A DNA stretch of 64,000 bases from Microbacterium paraoxydans (GCF_900105335.1 NZ_LT629770.1:3472001-3536000); one strand, 5' to 3'. Shown: positions 43,071-53,553, counted from the stretch's first letter. Program-made: numbers and translations. Notes: generated by a model from the letters alone, not told the origin.

Positions 43071-43501
43071 CTGCTCCAGACGGGGTCTGAGACGGCGGCG
43101 ACGGCGTGGGTCAGGCTCTCCCGAGCGGGTATGCCCGCGAACCGGGCCCTGACGCGCCCGGTGGTGTCGAGCACGAAGGTGGTCGGTGTCTGCAGCACAC
43201 GGTAGCGCGCCGAGAGATCCGGGCGGTGCGTGAGATCGATCTCGATGTGCGCGAGGCCGGCGTCCGCGGACGCATAGGAGCCGAGAAGACGACGCACCTG
43301 GGGGCAGCGGGCGCATGTCTCCGTGCTGAACTGCACGAGCGTCGCCGTGGCCCCCAGCGCCGCGCCCTCCGCATCAGCGGGATCGAACCGCAGGTCGCCG
43401 CCGTCGCGGCGGCGGCCCTCTCTCCCGCGGAGCACGAGCCCGACCACGGTGGCGAGCACCAGCAGCGCGGCCAGAGCGGCGAGAGCGAGCGCGGGGGACA
43501 T
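43067..43501 (-). CDS. Membrane-anchored thioredoxin-like protein
   Basis: 144 residues. One N-terminal helix (~4-24) anchors a thioredoxin fold with the active site ETCARCPQVRRLL (CxxC near 63-66) and the cis-Pro region VLQTPTTFVLD. It probably exchanges disulfides at the membrane together with the coupled DUF4395 protein. TAGCCT lies six bases before the ATG, so it is probably leaderless. It is divergent from thyA. Confidence 0.87.
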   Translation of the reverse strand: MSPALALAALAALLVLATVVGLVLRGREGRRRDGGDLRFDPADAEGAALGATATLVQFSTETCARCPQVRRLLGSYASADAGLAHIEIDLTHRPDLSARYRVLQTPTTFVLDTTGRVRARFAGIPARESLTHAVAAVSDPVWSR

Positions 43502-43614
43502 CCCTCGAGGCTAGATCCGCGGCCGCGGGAGCGTCGCGATGTTTCGGTACGTGACGTGCGGATCGCGTGACGACCACCGCCCCCGCCGGGAGCGGGGCGG
43601 GTATCCTGACAACC

Positions 43615-44424
43615 ATGAGCGCCGCTGTCCCGACTCCGTACGAAGACCTGCTCCGCGACGTGCTCGAGACGGGCACGCACAAGAGCGATCGCACCGGGAC
43701 CGGGACCACGAGCGTGTTCGGGCGACAGATCCGCTTCGATCTCGCGCAGGGCTTCCCCCTCATCACCACGAAGCGCGTGCACTTCAAGTCCATCGCGTAC
43801 GAGCTGCTCTGGTTCCTGCGCGGCGACTCCAACGTCCGCTGGCTGCAGGAGAACGGCGTCTCGATCTGGGACGAGTGGGCGGACGAGGAGGGCGACCTCG
43901 GCCCGGTGTACGGCGTCCAGTGGCGGTCCTGGCCGACTCCCGACGGCGGCAGCATCGATCAGCTGACCGAGGTCATCGAGCAGATCCGGCGCTCACCCGA
44001 CTCGCGGCGCCTCCTCGTCTCCGCCTGGAATCCCGCGGACATCCCGGACATGGCCCTCGCACCGTGCCACGCACTGTTCCAGTTCTACGTCGCCGACGGA
44101 AAGCTCTCCTGCCAGCTCTACCAGCGCAGCGCGGACATGTTCCTCGGCGTCCCCTTCAACATCGCCTCCTACGCGCTGCTGACGATGATGATCGCGCAGC
44201 AGGTGGGGCTGGAGCCGGGCGACTTCGTGTGGACCGGCGGGGACTGCCACGTCTACGACAACCACGTCGAGCAGGTGCGCGAGCAGCTCACACGAGAGGC
44301 CTACCCGTATCCGACGCTGCGGTTCGCGCGGAAGCCGGACTCGATCTTCGACTATCGGTTCGACGACTTCGTCGTCGAGGATTACCAGCACCACGCACCG
44401 ATCAGGGCGGCGGTGGCGGTATGA
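43615..44424 (+). CDS. thyA: Thymidylate synthase
   Basis: Converts dUMP to dTMP with methylene-tetrahydrofolate. The 269 residues include [19 protein letters not shown] near 20, [15 protein letters not shown], the nucleophile Cys in [13 protein letters not shown] near 151, [20 protein letters not shown] and [12 protein letters not shown]. The ATG at 43615 is chosen over an earlier in-frame start; TATCCT lies seven bases upstream, so it is probably leaderless. It overlaps folA by four bases. Confidence 0.97.
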   Translation: MSAAVPTPYEDLLRDVLETGTHKSDRTGTGTTSVFGRQIRFDLAQGFPLITTKRVHFKSIAYELLWFLRGDSNVRWLQENGVSIWDEWADEEGDLGPVYGVQWRSWPTPDGGSIDQLTEVIEQIRRSPDSRRLLVSAWNPADIPDMALAPCHALFQFYVADGKLSCQLYQRSADMFLGVPFNIASYALLTMMIAQQVGLEPGDFVWTGGDCHVYDNHVEQVREQLTREAYPYPTLRFARKPDSIFDYRFDDFVVEDYQHHAPIRAAVAV

Positions 44425-44897
44425 CCTGGGTGGGGCTCATCTGGGCGGAGGCCGCCGGAGGCGTGATCGGCGCCGAGGGCGGCATGCCCTGGTACGTGCC
44501 GGAGGACCTGGCGCACTTCAAGGAGACCACCCAGGGCGCGCCGGTCGTCATGGGGCGCAAGACCTGGGACTCGCTGCCCAAGAGATTCCGTCCCCTGCCC
44601 GGTCGCGACAACATCGTCGTGACCCGACAGCAGGACTGGACGGCGGAGGGCGCCCGCCGTGCGGCCACGGTGTCCGAGGCCGTGCGCGGCCAGGAGAAGG
44701 TGTGGATCATCGGCGGTGCGGAGATCTTCCGTCAGGTGATCGCCGACGCCGACCGGCTCGAGGTCACGGAGCTCGACCTCACGGTCGACGGCGACACGTT
44801 CGCTCCGCCGAAGACCGGGTGGCGCGTGGTGGACGAGGGGGACTGGCAGACGTCCCGCACCGGCGTCCGGTATCGCTTCCTGAGGTACGAGCGCTGA
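44421..44897 (+). CDS. folA: Dihydrofolate reductase
   Basis: Regenerates tetrahydrofolate used by the coupled ThyA. The 158 residues have the DHFR signature: [27 protein letters not shown] with the catalytic Asp/Glu region, [13 protein letters not shown] and [14 protein letters not shown]. It begins within the thyA stop (ATGA), and its own TGA overlaps the next ATG. Confidence 0.97.
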   Translation: MTWVGLIWAEAAGGVIGAEGGMPWYVPEDLAHFKETTQGAPVVMGRKTWDSLPKRFRPLPGRDNIVVTRQQDWTAEGARRAATVSEAVRGQEKVWIIGGAEIFRQVIADADRLEVTELDLTVDGDTFAPPKTGWRVVDEGDWQTSRTGVRYRFLRYER

Positions 44898-45658
44898 TGC
44901 CCACCGCACTGATCACCGGAGCCAGCGCGGGGCTGGGCGCCGAGTTCGCCCGTCAGCTGGCACGTCGACGCGCCGACCTCGTGCTCGTGGCCCGCTCGGA
45001 GGAACCGCTCTCGGCTCTCGCGGCGGAGTTGCGCGGCGAGTGGGGAGTGGCCGTCGAGGTGCTCCCGGCCGATCTGTCCGAGGAGGCCGGCGTCGAGCTC
45101 GTCGCGGCTCGGCTCCGTGATCGGGACGACCCGATCGACCTGCTCGTGAACAACGCCGGGTTCGGGCTGCCGCTGCAGTTCGCCGACAACGACATCGAGG
45201 ACGAGGTGCGGCATCTGCGTGTGCACGTCGAGGCCTCCATGCGCCTGATGCACGCGGCCCTGCAGACCATGCGGGGGCGGGGCGGTCGGATCATCAACGT
45301 CGCCTCGGTGGCCGGTTTCATCTCGCGGTCGACGTACTCCGCCTGCAAGGCCTGGCTCATCGATTTCAGCCGATGGGCGAACGCGGCCTACGGTCCGGAC
45401 GGCGTGAGCGTCACGGCGCTCTGCCCCGGTTTCACGCACACGTCCTTCCACGAGCGGATGGGTCTCGCGGTGGGCGAGGAGGGCGTGCCGCCGTTCCTGT
45501 GGCTCGATGCCCGAGACGTCGTGCGCGAGGGGCTCCGCGACGCGGCGCGCGGTAAGGCCGTGTCCATCCCCTCGCTGCGTTACAAGGCCGTCGTCGCCGT
45601 GACGAAGGTGCTGCCCCGATCCCTCACTGCGGCTGTCGCGCGTCGGGGCCGGGTCTGA
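44897..45658 (+). CDS. SDR-family oxidoreductase
   Basis: 253 residues of the classical short-chain dehydrogenase family. The NADP-binding TGASAGLGAEFAR, NNAG in LLVNNAGFGLPL, Ser in INVASVAGFIS and the YxxxK of STYSACKAW are all present, so it should be active. It belongs to the DltE/YqjQ-like group of unknown substrate. The ATG overlaps the folA stop (TGATG), making it the last gene of the thyA operon. Confidence 0.88.
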   Translation: MPTALITGASAGLGAEFARQLARRRADLVLVARSEEPLSALAAELRGEWGVAVEVLPADLSEEAGVELVAARLRDRDDPIDLLVNNAGFGLPLQFADNDIEDEVRHLRVHVEASMRLMHAALQTMRGRGGRIINVASVAGFISRSTYSACKAWLIDFSRWANAAYGPDGVSVTALCPGFTHTSFHERMGLAVGEEGVPPFLWLDARDVVREGLRDAARGKAVSIPSLRYKAVVAVTKVLPRSLTAAVARRGRV

Positions 45659-45667
45659 CGCTTCCGG

Positions 45668-46207
45668 TCAGCGGAATCGACCGAGGCGGATCCCTGCGAG
45701 AGCGATCGCGGCGATCGTCTCCCCGTCGGTGATCCGACCGTCGGCGATCATCCGGAGGACGTCCCCGAACGCGACCCACTCGACGGTGTCGATGCCCTCT
45801 TCCGCGCGGCTGTCGGCCGCGTCGTCGATGCGCTCGATCTCCCGCGCCAGGAAGACGTGCTCCGTGGCCTCCGCGATGCCGTCGAGCGCGTGCGTGCTGC
45901 CGAGGTGCTCCCACCGGTGCGCACGGTACCCGGACTCCTCCCGGAGCTCCCGTTCCGCGGCGGCACGCGGGTCCTCGCCGTCGGTACCGCCGGCGGGGAC
46001 CTCGACGGACGGTCCCACCGTGTAGCGCTCGACGGTCACCAGGCACACCCGGTCCTCGGCGTCCATCGCGACGATGAACACCGCGGGGTTCTTGACCGTC
46101 ATCACGCCGTAGACGCCCGGGCCGCCCGGCCCGGTGACGTCGTCCTCACGCACGCGGATCCAGGCGTTCTCGTAGGTCGTGCGCGAGGCGTGCGTGATCC
46201 AACCCAT
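45668..46207 (-). CDS. NUDIX hydrolase (ADP-ribose pyrophosphatase-like)
   Basis: 179 residues. The Nudix box GGTDGEDPRAAAERELREES with the REExxEE pattern lies near residue 73, preceded by VERYTVGPSVEVPAGG as in ADP-ribose pyrophosphatases. It cleaves nucleoside-diphosphate-linked compounds; the exact substrate is not fixed. TAAGCT lies six bases before the ATG, so it is probably leaderless. Convergent with the SDR gene. Confidence 0.9.
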   Translation of the reverse strand: MGWITHASRTTYENAWIRVREDDVTGPGGPGVYGVMTVKNPAVFIVAMDAEDRVCLVTVERYTVGPSVEVPAGGTDGEDPRAAAERELREESGYRAHRWEHLGSTHALDGIAEATEHVFLAREIERIDDAADSRAEEGIDTVEWVAFGDVLRMIADGRITDGETIAAIALAGIRLGRFR

Positions 46208-46286
46208 CGTGCGAGCTTACGGCCGACGGAGCAGTAGCACGCGGACGCGTCCGCGGCAGCGGCATCCGACCCGATACGCTGGACGC

Positions 46287-47264
46287 ATGACGCACTCGGG
46301 CAACCCCTTCGGACAGGTTCTCGTCGCGCTCGTCACTCCGATGACGGCCGACGGCGAAGTCGACTGGCCCGCCGTCGAGAAGCACATCGATGACGTGATC
46401 ACCGCAGGCGCGGACGGCATCGTCGTGACGGGAACGACCGGCGAGACCTCGACCCTGACGGACCCGGAGAAGCTCAAGCTCGTCGAGGTCGGCAAGTCCG
46501 TCTCCGCAGGCCGCGCGAAGATCATCACCGGCGGCGGATCGAACGAGACCGCGCACGCCATCGAGCTGTACAAGGCCAGCGAGAAGGCCGGTGCCGACGG
46601 CATCATGATCGTCACGCCGTACTACAACAAGCCGACGCAGGCGGGTATCCTCACGCACTTCCGGCTCGTCGCCGATGCGACCGACCTGCCGGTCATCCTG
46701 TACGACATCCCCGGGCGGACCGGTGTCCCGATCAAGTACGAGACGATCCTCCGGCTCGCGAAGCACCCGAACATCCTCGCGGTGAAGGACGCCAAGGGCG
46801 ACTTCTCCGAGGTGAGCCGTGTGCTCAACCAGACCGACCTCATGTACTTCTCCGGTGACGACGCGAACGTGCTGCCGCATCTGTCGATCGGGGCGACCGG
46901 CCTCATCGGCGTGACGGCGAACGTCGCCGCCGCTCCGTACCGGACCATCATCGATGCGGTGAACCGGGGCGACCTCGCCACCGCGACGGCCGAGCACAAG
47001 CGACTGGAGCCGCTGGTCCGGGCCGTCATGACGCACGTCCCCGGCACGGTCGCCGCGAAGTACATCCTGCACGGGTTGGGTCGCATCTCCAGCCCGCGTG
47101 TCCGCCTTCCCCTCGTCGGCCCGGAGGAGTGGGAGGCCGCCCTCATCGAGGACGAGCTCGATCTCGTCAGCGGCGTGCCGGGGGCGGACTTCTCGAACTT
47201 CCGGCCCGACCGCAACGCGGCCGCGGGCGGCGCCCTGCCGAAGGTGCACGGCACGACGCGCTGA
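46287..47264 (+). CDS. dapA: 4-hydroxy-tetrahydrodipicolinate synthase
   Basis: Condenses pyruvate with aspartate semialdehyde, the first step to DAP and lysine. The 325-residue TIM barrel has GTTGETSTLT, VTPYYNKPTQAGI (Tyr), YDIPGRTGV and the Schiff-base Lys in AVKDAKGD near 172. The ATG at 46287 is six bases after TACGCT, so it is probably leaderless; an open frame upstream is rejected. Followed by rnj after 53 bases. Confidence 0.96.
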   Translation: MTHSGNPFGQVLVALVTPMTADGEVDWPAVEKHIDDVITAGADGIVVTGTTGETSTLTDPEKLKLVEVGKSVSAGRAKIITGGGSNETAHAIELYKASEKAGADGIMIVTPYYNKPTQAGILTHFRLVADATDLPVILYDIPGRTGVPIKYETILRLAKHPNILAVKDAKGDFSEVSRVLNQTDLMYFSGDDANVLPHLSIGATGLIGVTANVAAAPYRTIIDAVNRGDLATATAEHKRLEPLVRAVMTHVPGTVAAKYILHGLGRISSPRVRLPLVGPEEWEAALIEDELDLVSGVPGADFSNFRPDRNAAAGGALPKVHGTTR

Positions 47265-47317
47265 GCCGCGTCACCATGAACGAACGGACGCGTGGAGTGT
47301 CCGACTGAGGAGACAGC

Positions 47318-48994
47318 ATGTCCATTCCCCTGGCCGAACCGTCCGCTCTCGACGAAGGGACGCTCCGGGTCATCCCGATCGGCGGCCTGGGGGAGATCGG
47401 TCGCAACATGACCGTGTTCGAGTACGCGGGCAAGATCCTGATCGTGGACTGCGGGGTGCTCTTCCCGGAGGAGCACCAGCCGGGTGTCGACCTGATCCTC
47501 CCCGACTTCGAGCCGATCCGCGATCGTCTCGATGACATCGTGGGCGTGGTGCTGACGCACGGGCACGAAGACCACATCGGGGCCGTTCCGTACCTGCTGC
47601 GGCTGAAGAGCGACATCCCGCTGATCGGCTCCGGACTCACGCTCGCCCTCGTCGAGGCGAAGCTGAAGGAGCACCGCATCAAGGCCTTCACCTTGACCGT
47701 GAAGGAAGGTCAGCAGGAGAAGGTCGGACCGTTCGACCTCGAGTTCGTCGCGGTGAACCACTCCATCCCGGACGCGCTGGCGGTCGCGATCCGCACCCCC
47801 GCCGGCATGGCTCTGGCCACCGGCGACTTCAAGATGGACCAGTTGCCCCTGGACGGCCGCATCACCGATCTGCGCGCGTTCTCGCGCCTGGGGGAGGAGG
47901 GCGTCGATCTCTTCCTCGTCGACTCCACCAACGCCGACGTCCCCGGCTTCACGCCCACGGAGCGCTCCATCGGCCCGGTCCTCGACCAGGTCATCGGCAA
48001 GGCTCCGCGGCGCGTGATCGTCGCGAGCTTCTCCAGCCACGTGCACCGCGTGCAGCAGGTCATCCACGCCGCGCACGCGCACGGACGTCGGGTGGCTTTC
48101 CTCGGCCGCAGCATGGTCCGCAACATGACGATCGCGGAGCAGCTCGGCTACCTCAAGGTGCCGGCGGGCGTGCTGATCGACTTCAAGAAGGCACGCGACC
48201 TCCCGGACGAGCAGATCGTCTACATGTCGACCGGTTCGCAGGGCGAGCCGATGGCCGTGCTGAGCCGGATGGCCAACATGGACCACGCCATCGAGGTGAG
48301 CGAGGGCGACACCGTGATCCTGGCGTCGAGCCTCATCCCGGGCAACGAGAATGCCGTCTACCGCGTCATCGACGGGCTCACGAAGCTGGGCGCCAACGTC
48401 GTGCACAAGGCCAACGCGCGCGTGCACGTGTCGGGGCACGCCGCGGCCGGCGAGCTGCTCTACTGCTACAACATCCTCAAGCCGAAGAACGTCCTCCCTG
48501 TCCACGGGGAGTACCGGCACCTGATCGCCAACGCCAAGCTCGCCCAGGACACCGGGATCCCCGAGCAGAACACGATCATCGCCTCCAACGGCACCGTGAT
48601 CGACCTGAAGGACGGAGTCGCCCGGGTGGCCGGGCAGCTCGACCTCGGGTTCGTCTACGTCGACGGCTCGACCGTCGGCGAGATCACCGACGCCGACCTC
48701 AAGGACCGCCGCATCCTCGGTGAGGAGGGGTTCATCTCGGTCATCGTCGTGGTGGACGCCGCCACCGGGCGCATCATCTCCGGTCCGGAGATCCATGCCC
48801 GCGGTGTGGCCGAGGACGACGCGGTCTTCGACGACGTCGCTCCGAAGATCGTCGCCGCCCTGAAGGAGGCGTCCGGCAACGGCGTGCGCGACACGCACGC
48901 GCTGTCGCAGGTGGTGCGTCGCACGATCGGCCGCTGGGTGAACCAGAAGCTGCGTCGTCGTCCGATGATCGTCCCTCTCGTCATCGAGGCCTGA
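47318..48994 (+). CDS. rnj: Ribonuclease J
   Basis: A metallo-beta-lactamase/beta-CASP RNase with endo- and 5'-exonuclease activity. The 558 residues carry LTHGHEDHIGAVPYLL (HxHxDH) near 78, AVNHSIPDALAVAI, LVDSTNADVPG, ASFSSHVHRVQQ and VHVSGHAAAGELLYCYNILKP. The dapA-rnj-ftsK order is usual in actinobacteria. The RBS is GAGGAGA; the gene ends in a strong hairpin. Confidence 0.96.
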   Translation: MSIPLAEPSALDEGTLRVIPIGGLGEIGRNMTVFEYAGKILIVDCGVLFPEEHQPGVDLILPDFEPIRDRLDDIVGVVLTHGHEDHIGAVPYLLRLKSDIPLIGSGLTLALVEAKLKEHRIKAFTLTVKEGQQEKVGPFDLEFVAVNHSIPDALAVAIRTPAGMALATGDFKMDQLPLDGRITDLRAFSRLGEEGVDLFLVDSTNADVPGFTPTERSIGPVLDQVIGKAPRRVIVASFSSHVHRVQQVIHAAHAHGRRVAFLGRSMVRNMTIAEQLGYLKVPAGVLIDFKKARDLPDEQIVYMSTGSQGEPMAVLSRMANMDHAIEVSEGDTVILASSLIPGNENAVYRVIDGLTKLGANVVHKANARVHVSGHAAAGELLYCYNILKPKNVLPVHGEYRHLIANAKLAQDTGIPEQNTIIASNGTVIDLKDGVARVAGQLDLGFVYVDGSTVGEITDADLKDRRILGEEGFISVIVVVDAATGRIISGPEIHARGVAEDDAVFDDVAPKIVAALKEASGNGVRDTHALSQVVRRTIGRWVNQKLRRRPMIVPLVIEA

Positions 48995-49000
48995 CCCTCG

Positions 49001-49030
49001 GATCACGGCGCGCCCTCGCGCGCCGTGATC
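49001..49030 (+). terminator. Terminator of rnj
   Basis: A perfect 12-bp stem GATCACGGCGCG / CGCGCCGTGATC with a six-base loop. Confidence 0.85.
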
Positions 49031-49085
49031 GTCGATTTCCGCGTGGTGACGCGGAGATGTCGGTCTCGGGTCGTACCGTGGAGGC

Positions 49086-51800
49086 ATGGCCAGGAGCAGC
49101 ACCAAGACCGAGCGCGCCTCGACGAGCGCCCCGTCGCGCCCCAAGCGGCAGGCGGCTCCGAAGGCGCAGCCCGCTCCGAAGAAGTACATCGACGAGGCGG
49201 ACAAGCCGCCCGTCGCCGCGCGCGCCTGGAACGGGCTCGCGCACGGCGTCGGCGGACTCTTCCGGGCCTTCGGGCCGGAGACGCTGCAGAAGGACGACCG
49301 CAGAGACGGCTTCCCGTTCCTGCTGGTGATCCTGGCGGCGCTCGGCGCCGTCAACGAGTGGTTCTTCATCGGCAACGAGGTCGCGGCGAACATCAGCGCC
49401 TACTCGGTGGGGCTCTTCGTCGGTCGGGTGGCCTTCATCATGCCGGTGCTGCTGCTCTTCCTGGCGGGATGGCTCTTCCGGCACCCGTCGTCCGTGCACG
49501 ACAACGGACGCATCGGCATCGGCTTCGGGATGTTCGTGCTCGCTCTGGCGGGCATCTTCCACGTCGCCGGCCCTCGCCCCCACCCGAATCAGGGCATGCC
49601 CGCGCTGAGCGAGTCGGGTGGTCTGCTCGGATGGCTCGTGGGGCAGCCCCTGACGTACCTGACCGACATCCCGGCCTACATCATCCTCGGGCTGCTCGCC
49701 GCCCTGAGCATCCTCATCCTCACGAAGACCCCGCCGAACCGCATCGGTGCGCGCCTGGGAGACCTCTACGCGTGGATGTTCGACGCCGAGCGCCCGCAGA
49801 AGCCGGCGAAGGACGCTGCGGACGCGGTCGACGAGGCAGACAAGGTCGACGATCCGGACGTCCTGCCCTGGTGGCGGCGCAACAAGACCGGTCGCGAGGA
49901 AGACCCCGACGAGGGGACTCTCGCCTCGGACGACATCACCGCGCTGTTGTCCACGACCGAGGCCACCCCGGCGTACGACCAGGCCGTGACGGTGGCGAAC
50001 CCGTACGACGCGGCGACCGAAGTGCTCAGCGACGTGCGCTCGGTGACCGACGCGCTGGCGGAGCAGCAGACGACCGCGCTGCTGGACGATGAGTCCGACA
50101 CCGGCGAGATGCCGGAGCTCCCCGGACTCGACGGCTTCGGCACGGAGGGCCCGGGCGACCGCGGCCCGCAGGCGCCGGTGGCCCCGTACATCCTTCCGTC
50201 GCCGGGCGTGCTGTCCGAGGGTCCGCCCTCGGTCGCGCGGTCCGAGGCGAACGACCGCATCGTCGAGCAGATCACGAGCGTCCTCGACCAGTTCAAGGTC
50301 GACGCCAAGGTCACCGGGTTCTCCCGTGGTCCGACGGTCACGCAGTACGAGGTCGAGGTCGGCCACGGCGTCAAGGTCGAGAAGATCCTCCAGCTCAGCA
50401 ACAACTTCGCCTACGCGGTCGCCTCCAACGACGTCCGCATCCTCTCGCCGATCCCCGGCAAGAGCGCGATCGGCATCGAGATCCCGAACACCGACCGCGA
50501 GACGGTCGCTCTCGGCGACGTGCTGCGTTCCGCGGCCGCGCAGAAGAGCACGCACCCGCTCACGATCGGCGTCGGCAAGGACGTCGGCGGCAACTTCGTC
50601 GTCGCCAACCTCGCGAAGATGCCGCACCTCCTGGTGGCGGGCTCGACGGGGTCCGGAAAGTCCAGCTTCGTGAACTCGATGATCACGAGCCTCCTCATGC
50701 GGGCGCGCCCGTCCGACGTGCGCATGGTCCTCATCGACCCGAAGCGTGTCGAGCTGACGAGCTACGCCGGTGTCCCGCACCTGATCACTCCCATCATCAC
50801 GAACCCGAAGAAAGCCGCCGAGGCGCTGCAATGGGTCGTGAAGGAGATGGACATGCGGTACGACGACCTCGCGTCGTTCGGCTTCCGCCACATCGACGAC
50901 TTCAACCGCGCCGTGCGTGCGGGGGAGGTGGAGGTGCCCCCGGGCAGCGAACGGGTTCTCAAGCCGTACCCGTACCTCCTCGTCGTCGTCGACGAGCTCG
51001 CGGACCTCATGATGGTCGCCCCGCGCGACGTCGAGGACTCGATCGTCCGCATCACGCAGCTCGCTCGCGCCTCCGGTATCCACCTGGTGCTCGCCACGCA
51101 GCGCCCGAGCGTCGACGTCGTCACGGGCCTCATCAAGGCGAACGTGCCGTCCCGTCTCGCGTTCGCGGTCACGAGCGTCACCGACAGCCGCGTGATCCTC
51201 GACAGCCCCGGCGCCGACAAGCTCATCGGCCAGGGTGACGCGCTCTTCTCGCCCATGGGCTCGTCGAAGCCGTTCCGACTGCAGGGTGCGTGGGTCGACG
51301 AGAAGGAGATCGACGCGGTCGTCAAGCACGTCACGCGTCAGGCGCGTCCCGAGTACCGTGCCGACGTCCAGGAGGCGATGGAGCCGGCGAAGAAGAAGGA
51401 GGTCGACGAGGACATCGGCGACGACCTCGAGCTCCTGCTCGCGGCGGCCGAGCTCATCGTCTCCTCGCAGTTCGGATCCACGTCGATGCTGCAGCGCAAG
51501 CTGCGGGTCGGCTTCGCCAAGGCCGGACGCCTGATGGATCTCCTCGAGTCCCGTGAAGTCGTCGGCCCCTCGGAGGGCTCGAAGGCGCGCGATGTGCTCG
51601 CGACCCCCGAGCAGTTGCCGCAGGTCATGGCGAAGCTCCGCGGCGAAGACGTTCCGTCGGCTCCGGCGGCTCCGGCTGCGCCCGCCGCCGCGGCGGTGCC
51701 GCAGGCCGAACGGGATCCGTTGGAGGCGCAGTACGACGGCCTGCCGGTCGTCGAAGCGGAGGGCGACGAAGACGCCTGGGGCCTGACGGGACGCGACTGA
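49086..51800 (+). CDS. ftsK: DNA translocase FtsK
   Basis: Pumps DNA at the septum and activates dif recombination. The 904 residues have a basic N-terminus (~1-70), four membrane helices (~75-225), an acidic linker, then the motor: Walker [17 protein letters not shown] near 518, Walker [15 protein letters not shown] near 634, and a C-terminal gamma winged helix (~775-840, [25 protein letters not shown]) that reads KOPS. TACCGT lies six bases before the ATG, so it is probably leaderless. It overlaps pgsA by one base. Confidence 0.96.
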   Translation: MARSSTKTERASTSAPSRPKRQAAPKAQPAPKKYIDEADKPPVAARAWNGLAHGVGGLFRAFGPETLQKDDRRDGFPFLLVILAALGAVNEWFFIGNEVAANISAYSVGLFVGRVAFIMPVLLLFLAGWLFRHPSSVHDNGRIGIGFGMFVLALAGIFHVAGPRPHPNQGMPALSESGGLLGWLVGQPLTYLTDIPAYIILGLLAALSILILTKTPPNRIGARLGDLYAWMFDAERPQKPAKDAADAVDEADKVDDPDVLPWWRRNKTGREEDPDEGTLASDDITALLSTTEATPAYDQAVTVANPYDAATEVLSDVRSVTDALAEQQTTALLDDESDTGEMPELPGLDGFGTEGPGDRGPQAPVAPYILPSPGVLSEGPPSVARSEANDRIVEQITSVLDQFKVDAKVTGFSRGPTVTQYEVEVGHGVKVEKILQLSNNFAYAVASNDVRILSPIPGKSAIGIEIPNTDRETVALGDVLRSAAAQKSTHPLTIGVGKDVGGNFVVANLAKMPHLLVAGSTGSGKSSFVNSMITSLLMRARPSDVRMVLIDPKRVELTSYAGVPHLITPIITNPKKAAEALQWVVKEMDMRYDDLASFGFRHIDDFNRAVRAGEVEVPPGSERVLKPYPYLLVVVDELADLMMVAPRDVEDSIVRITQLARASGIHLVLATQRPSVDVVTGLIKANVPSRLAFAVTSVTDSRVILDSPGADKLIGQGDALFSPMGSSKPFRLQGAWVDEKEIDAVVKHVTRQARPEYRADVQEAMEPAKKKEVDEDIGDDLELLLAAAELIVSSQFGSTSMLQRKLRVGFAKAGRLMDLLESREVVGPSEGSKARDVLATPEQLPQVMAKLRGEDVPSAPAAPAAPAAAAVPQAERDPLEAQYDGLPVVEAEGDEDAWGLTGRD

Positions 51801-52375
51801 TGGCGATCCCTCGGCAGCTCCCCAACGCCATCACAGTGGCGCGCATCCCGCTCGCCGTGGTGTTCTTCGTCCTCCTGCTCGTCGGCGGGACGTACGGCCT
51901 CGCCGATCTCACCGTGCGCTGGATCGCTGCCGTCCTCTTCATCGTCGCCATCTCGACCGACTGGGTCGACGGCTACCTCGCACGTCGCTACGACATCGTC
52001 AGCGACTTCGGCAAGCTCTGGGACCCGATCGCGGACAAGCTCCTCACCGGCGCCGGATTCGTCGGGTTGGCGATCCTGGGCGAGGTCTCCTGGTGGATCG
52101 TCGTGATCATCCTCGTCCGCGAGTGGGGGATCACCATCCATCGTCTGGTCGTCGCGAGCGAGCACGTTGTCGCAGCCGCCTGGATGGGCAAGATCAAGAC
52201 GGCCTTCCAGGGCGTCGCCCTCGGCTGGGCTCTCCTGCCGCTGCACGTGTTCATCGGGCTCGCCCCGTGGACGGTCGTGACGACCGTCCTCATGGTCATC
52301 GTGCTCGTGCTCACCGTCGTCAGCGGGATCGACTACATCGTCGCGCAGGTGCGCGGCGCGCGTCAGAGCCGATGA
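51800..52375 (+). CDS. pgsA: CDP-diacylglycerol-glycerol-3-phosphate 3-phosphatidyltransferase
   Basis: Makes phosphatidylglycerol phosphate from CDP-DAG. The 191 residues form a CDP-alcohol phosphatidyltransferase with the signature DGYLARRYDIVSDFGKLWDPIAD, fitting DG-x2-AR-x8-G-x3-D-x3-D, and about five hydrophobic helices. The ATG overlaps the ftsK stop and its stop overlaps cinA, so ftsK-pgsA-cinA is one coupled operon. Confidence 0.94.
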   Translation: MAIPRQLPNAITVARIPLAVVFFVLLLVGGTYGLADLTVRWIAAVLFIVAISTDWVDGYLARRYDIVSDFGKLWDPIADKLLTGAGFVGLAILGEVSWWIVVIILVREWGITIHRLVVASEHVVAAAWMGKIKTAFQGVALGWALLPLHVFIGLAPWTVVTTVLMVIVLVLTVVSGIDYIVAQVRGARQSR

Positions 52376-52860
52376 GCGGCACGACGCCGGCCGAGGCTCT
52401 GGACGCTCTGCGTGAGCGAGGCTGGACCCTGGGTGTGGCGGAGTCGCTCACCGGCGGTGCGGTGTGCGCGGCGCTCGTCGCGGTTCCCGGCGCCTCCGCG
52501 GTGCTCCTCGGCGGCGTCGTCGCCTACGCCACGCCCGTCAAGCACACGCTGCTCGGCGTCGACACCGACCTGCTGGAGCGATACGGGCCGGTGCACCCGG
52601 AGGTAGCGCGGCAGATGGCTGCCGGAGTGCGCGACGCCGTCGCGGTGGATGGTCTCCCCGGCGATGTCGGGGTGTCCACCACGGGGATCGCGGGTCCGGA
52701 CTCCCCGGATGGGCAGCCCGTGGGGACCGTCCACATCGGCGTGGTCACCCCGACGGTGAGTCGGACCCGACCGTTCCACTTCGAGGGGGACCGCGACGCG
52801 GTGCGAGCACAGACGGTCGCGGCGGTCCTCGATGTGCTGGCCGCTGCGCTGCGGGAATAG
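52372..52860 (+). CDS. cinA: CinA C-terminal family protein (nicotinamide-nucleotide amidohydrolase-like)
   Basis: 162 residues corresponding only to the CinA C-terminal domain (PncC), with no N-terminal molybdopterin-binding-like half; this short form is normal in actinobacteria. GWTLGVAESLTGGAVCAALVAVPGAS and VSTTGIAGPDSPDGQPVGTVHIG are the signature blocks. It probably deamidates NMN in NAD recycling. It overlaps pgsA (ATGA). Confidence 0.92.
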   Translation: MSGTTPAEALDALRERGWTLGVAESLTGGAVCAALVAVPGASAVLLGGVVAYATPVKHTLLGVDTDLLERYGPVHPEVARQMAAGVRDAVAVDGLPGDVGVSTTGIAGPDSPDGQPVGTVHIGVVTPTVSRTRPFHFEGDRDAVRAQTVAAVLDVLAAALRE

Positions 52861-52946
52861 CGACCCCCCGCGTCATGTTGATATGGATGTGCTCACATTC
52901 AAACCACAGAGTGCAAGGGTAGATTCTGTGCAAGCCAGGAGGACTA

Positions 52947-52952
52947 GACTGG
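52947..52952 (+). promoter_or_regulatory. Probable -10 element of the ClgR-like gene
   Basis: TAGACT, with a leader of about 45 bases ending in GGAGGAGG. The 141-base gap before it also holds AT-richer sequence (around 52876-52925), unusual for this genome and perhaps a regulator site. Confidence 0.4.
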
Positions 52953-53001
52953 CCGTCTCTTCGAGGGAGACCTCGATTCACGAACTGCGGAGGAGGTTCC
53001 G

Positions 53002-53310
53002 ATGATTCTTGTACGACAGGAGATCGGCGACGTACTGAGGGACTTCCGTCTGCAGAAGGGGCGGACGCTCCGGCAGGTCGCGAGCAAGGCATCCGTCGCT
53101 CTCGGTTACCTCAGTGAGGTCGAGCGCGGACAGAAGGAGGCATCGAGCGAGATCCTCGCCTCGGTGGCAGAGGCACTCGACGTCCCCATCTCCACGATCA
53201 TGCGCGAGGTCGGGGACCGCATCTCGGTGCTCGAAGGCATCCAGGTCTTCCCGGACGTCGTTCCGGACGACCTGGTCGCGTCCGTGGAGCCCGAGCTCTC
53301 GCTCCGCTGA
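53002..53310 (+). CDS. clgR: ClgR-like helix-turn-helix regulator
   Basis: 102 residues with an XRE-type HTH (~8-65): IGDVLRDFRLQKGRTLRQVASKASVALGYLSEVERGQKEASSEIL matches ClgR, the activator of clp protease genes in actinobacteria. Its position between cinA and DUF3046-recA is the conserved one. The stronger-than-usual GGAGGAGG RBS decides the ATG. The C-terminal ~30 residues are acidic; ClgR proteins can be Clp substrates through their C-terminus, but no classical AA ending is present here. Confidence 0.88.
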   Translation: MILVRQEIGDVLRDFRLQKGRTLRQVASKASVALGYLSEVERGQKEASSEILASVAEALDVPISTIMREVGDRISVLEGIQVFPDVVPDDLVASVEPELSLR

Positions 53311-53328
53311 CACTCGGAGAGCACCCTT

Positions 53329-53553
53329 ATGCGACGCAGTGAGTTCCTGCGCGCCGTCGACGCCGAGTTCCATGCCCGAGCCTCTTCTTTGGTGAACGAC
53401 CTCGTGCTCTCCGGCATGGGGGGACGAACGGCACTCGAGGCTCTCGAAGCCGGCGTACCTCCGCGCGACATCTGGCTCGCGCTCTGCGCCGACATGGATG
53501 TCCCGGAATCCCGTCGCCACGGCGTGGGGCGTCTGGAGCCGCGCGGTCGATGA
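53329..53553 (+). CDS. DUF3046 protein
   Basis: 74 residues: RSEFLRAVDAEFHARASSLVNDLVLSGMGGRTALEALEAGVPPRDIWLALC is a clear DUF3046 match. The family sits between clgR and recA throughout actinobacteria. It is helical and small; the function is unknown. It begins 18 bases after clgR and is probably in the same transcript. Confidence 0.9.
   Translation: MRRSEFLRAVDAEFHARASSLVNDLVLSGMGGRTALEALEAGVPPRDIWLALCADMDVPESRRHGVGRLEPRGR

Noticed and set aside
46622..49393. Long minus-strand open frame (923 codons) opposite dapA and rnj
   Set aside because: Low-complexity composition and no motif; the plus-strand genes have full family signatures.
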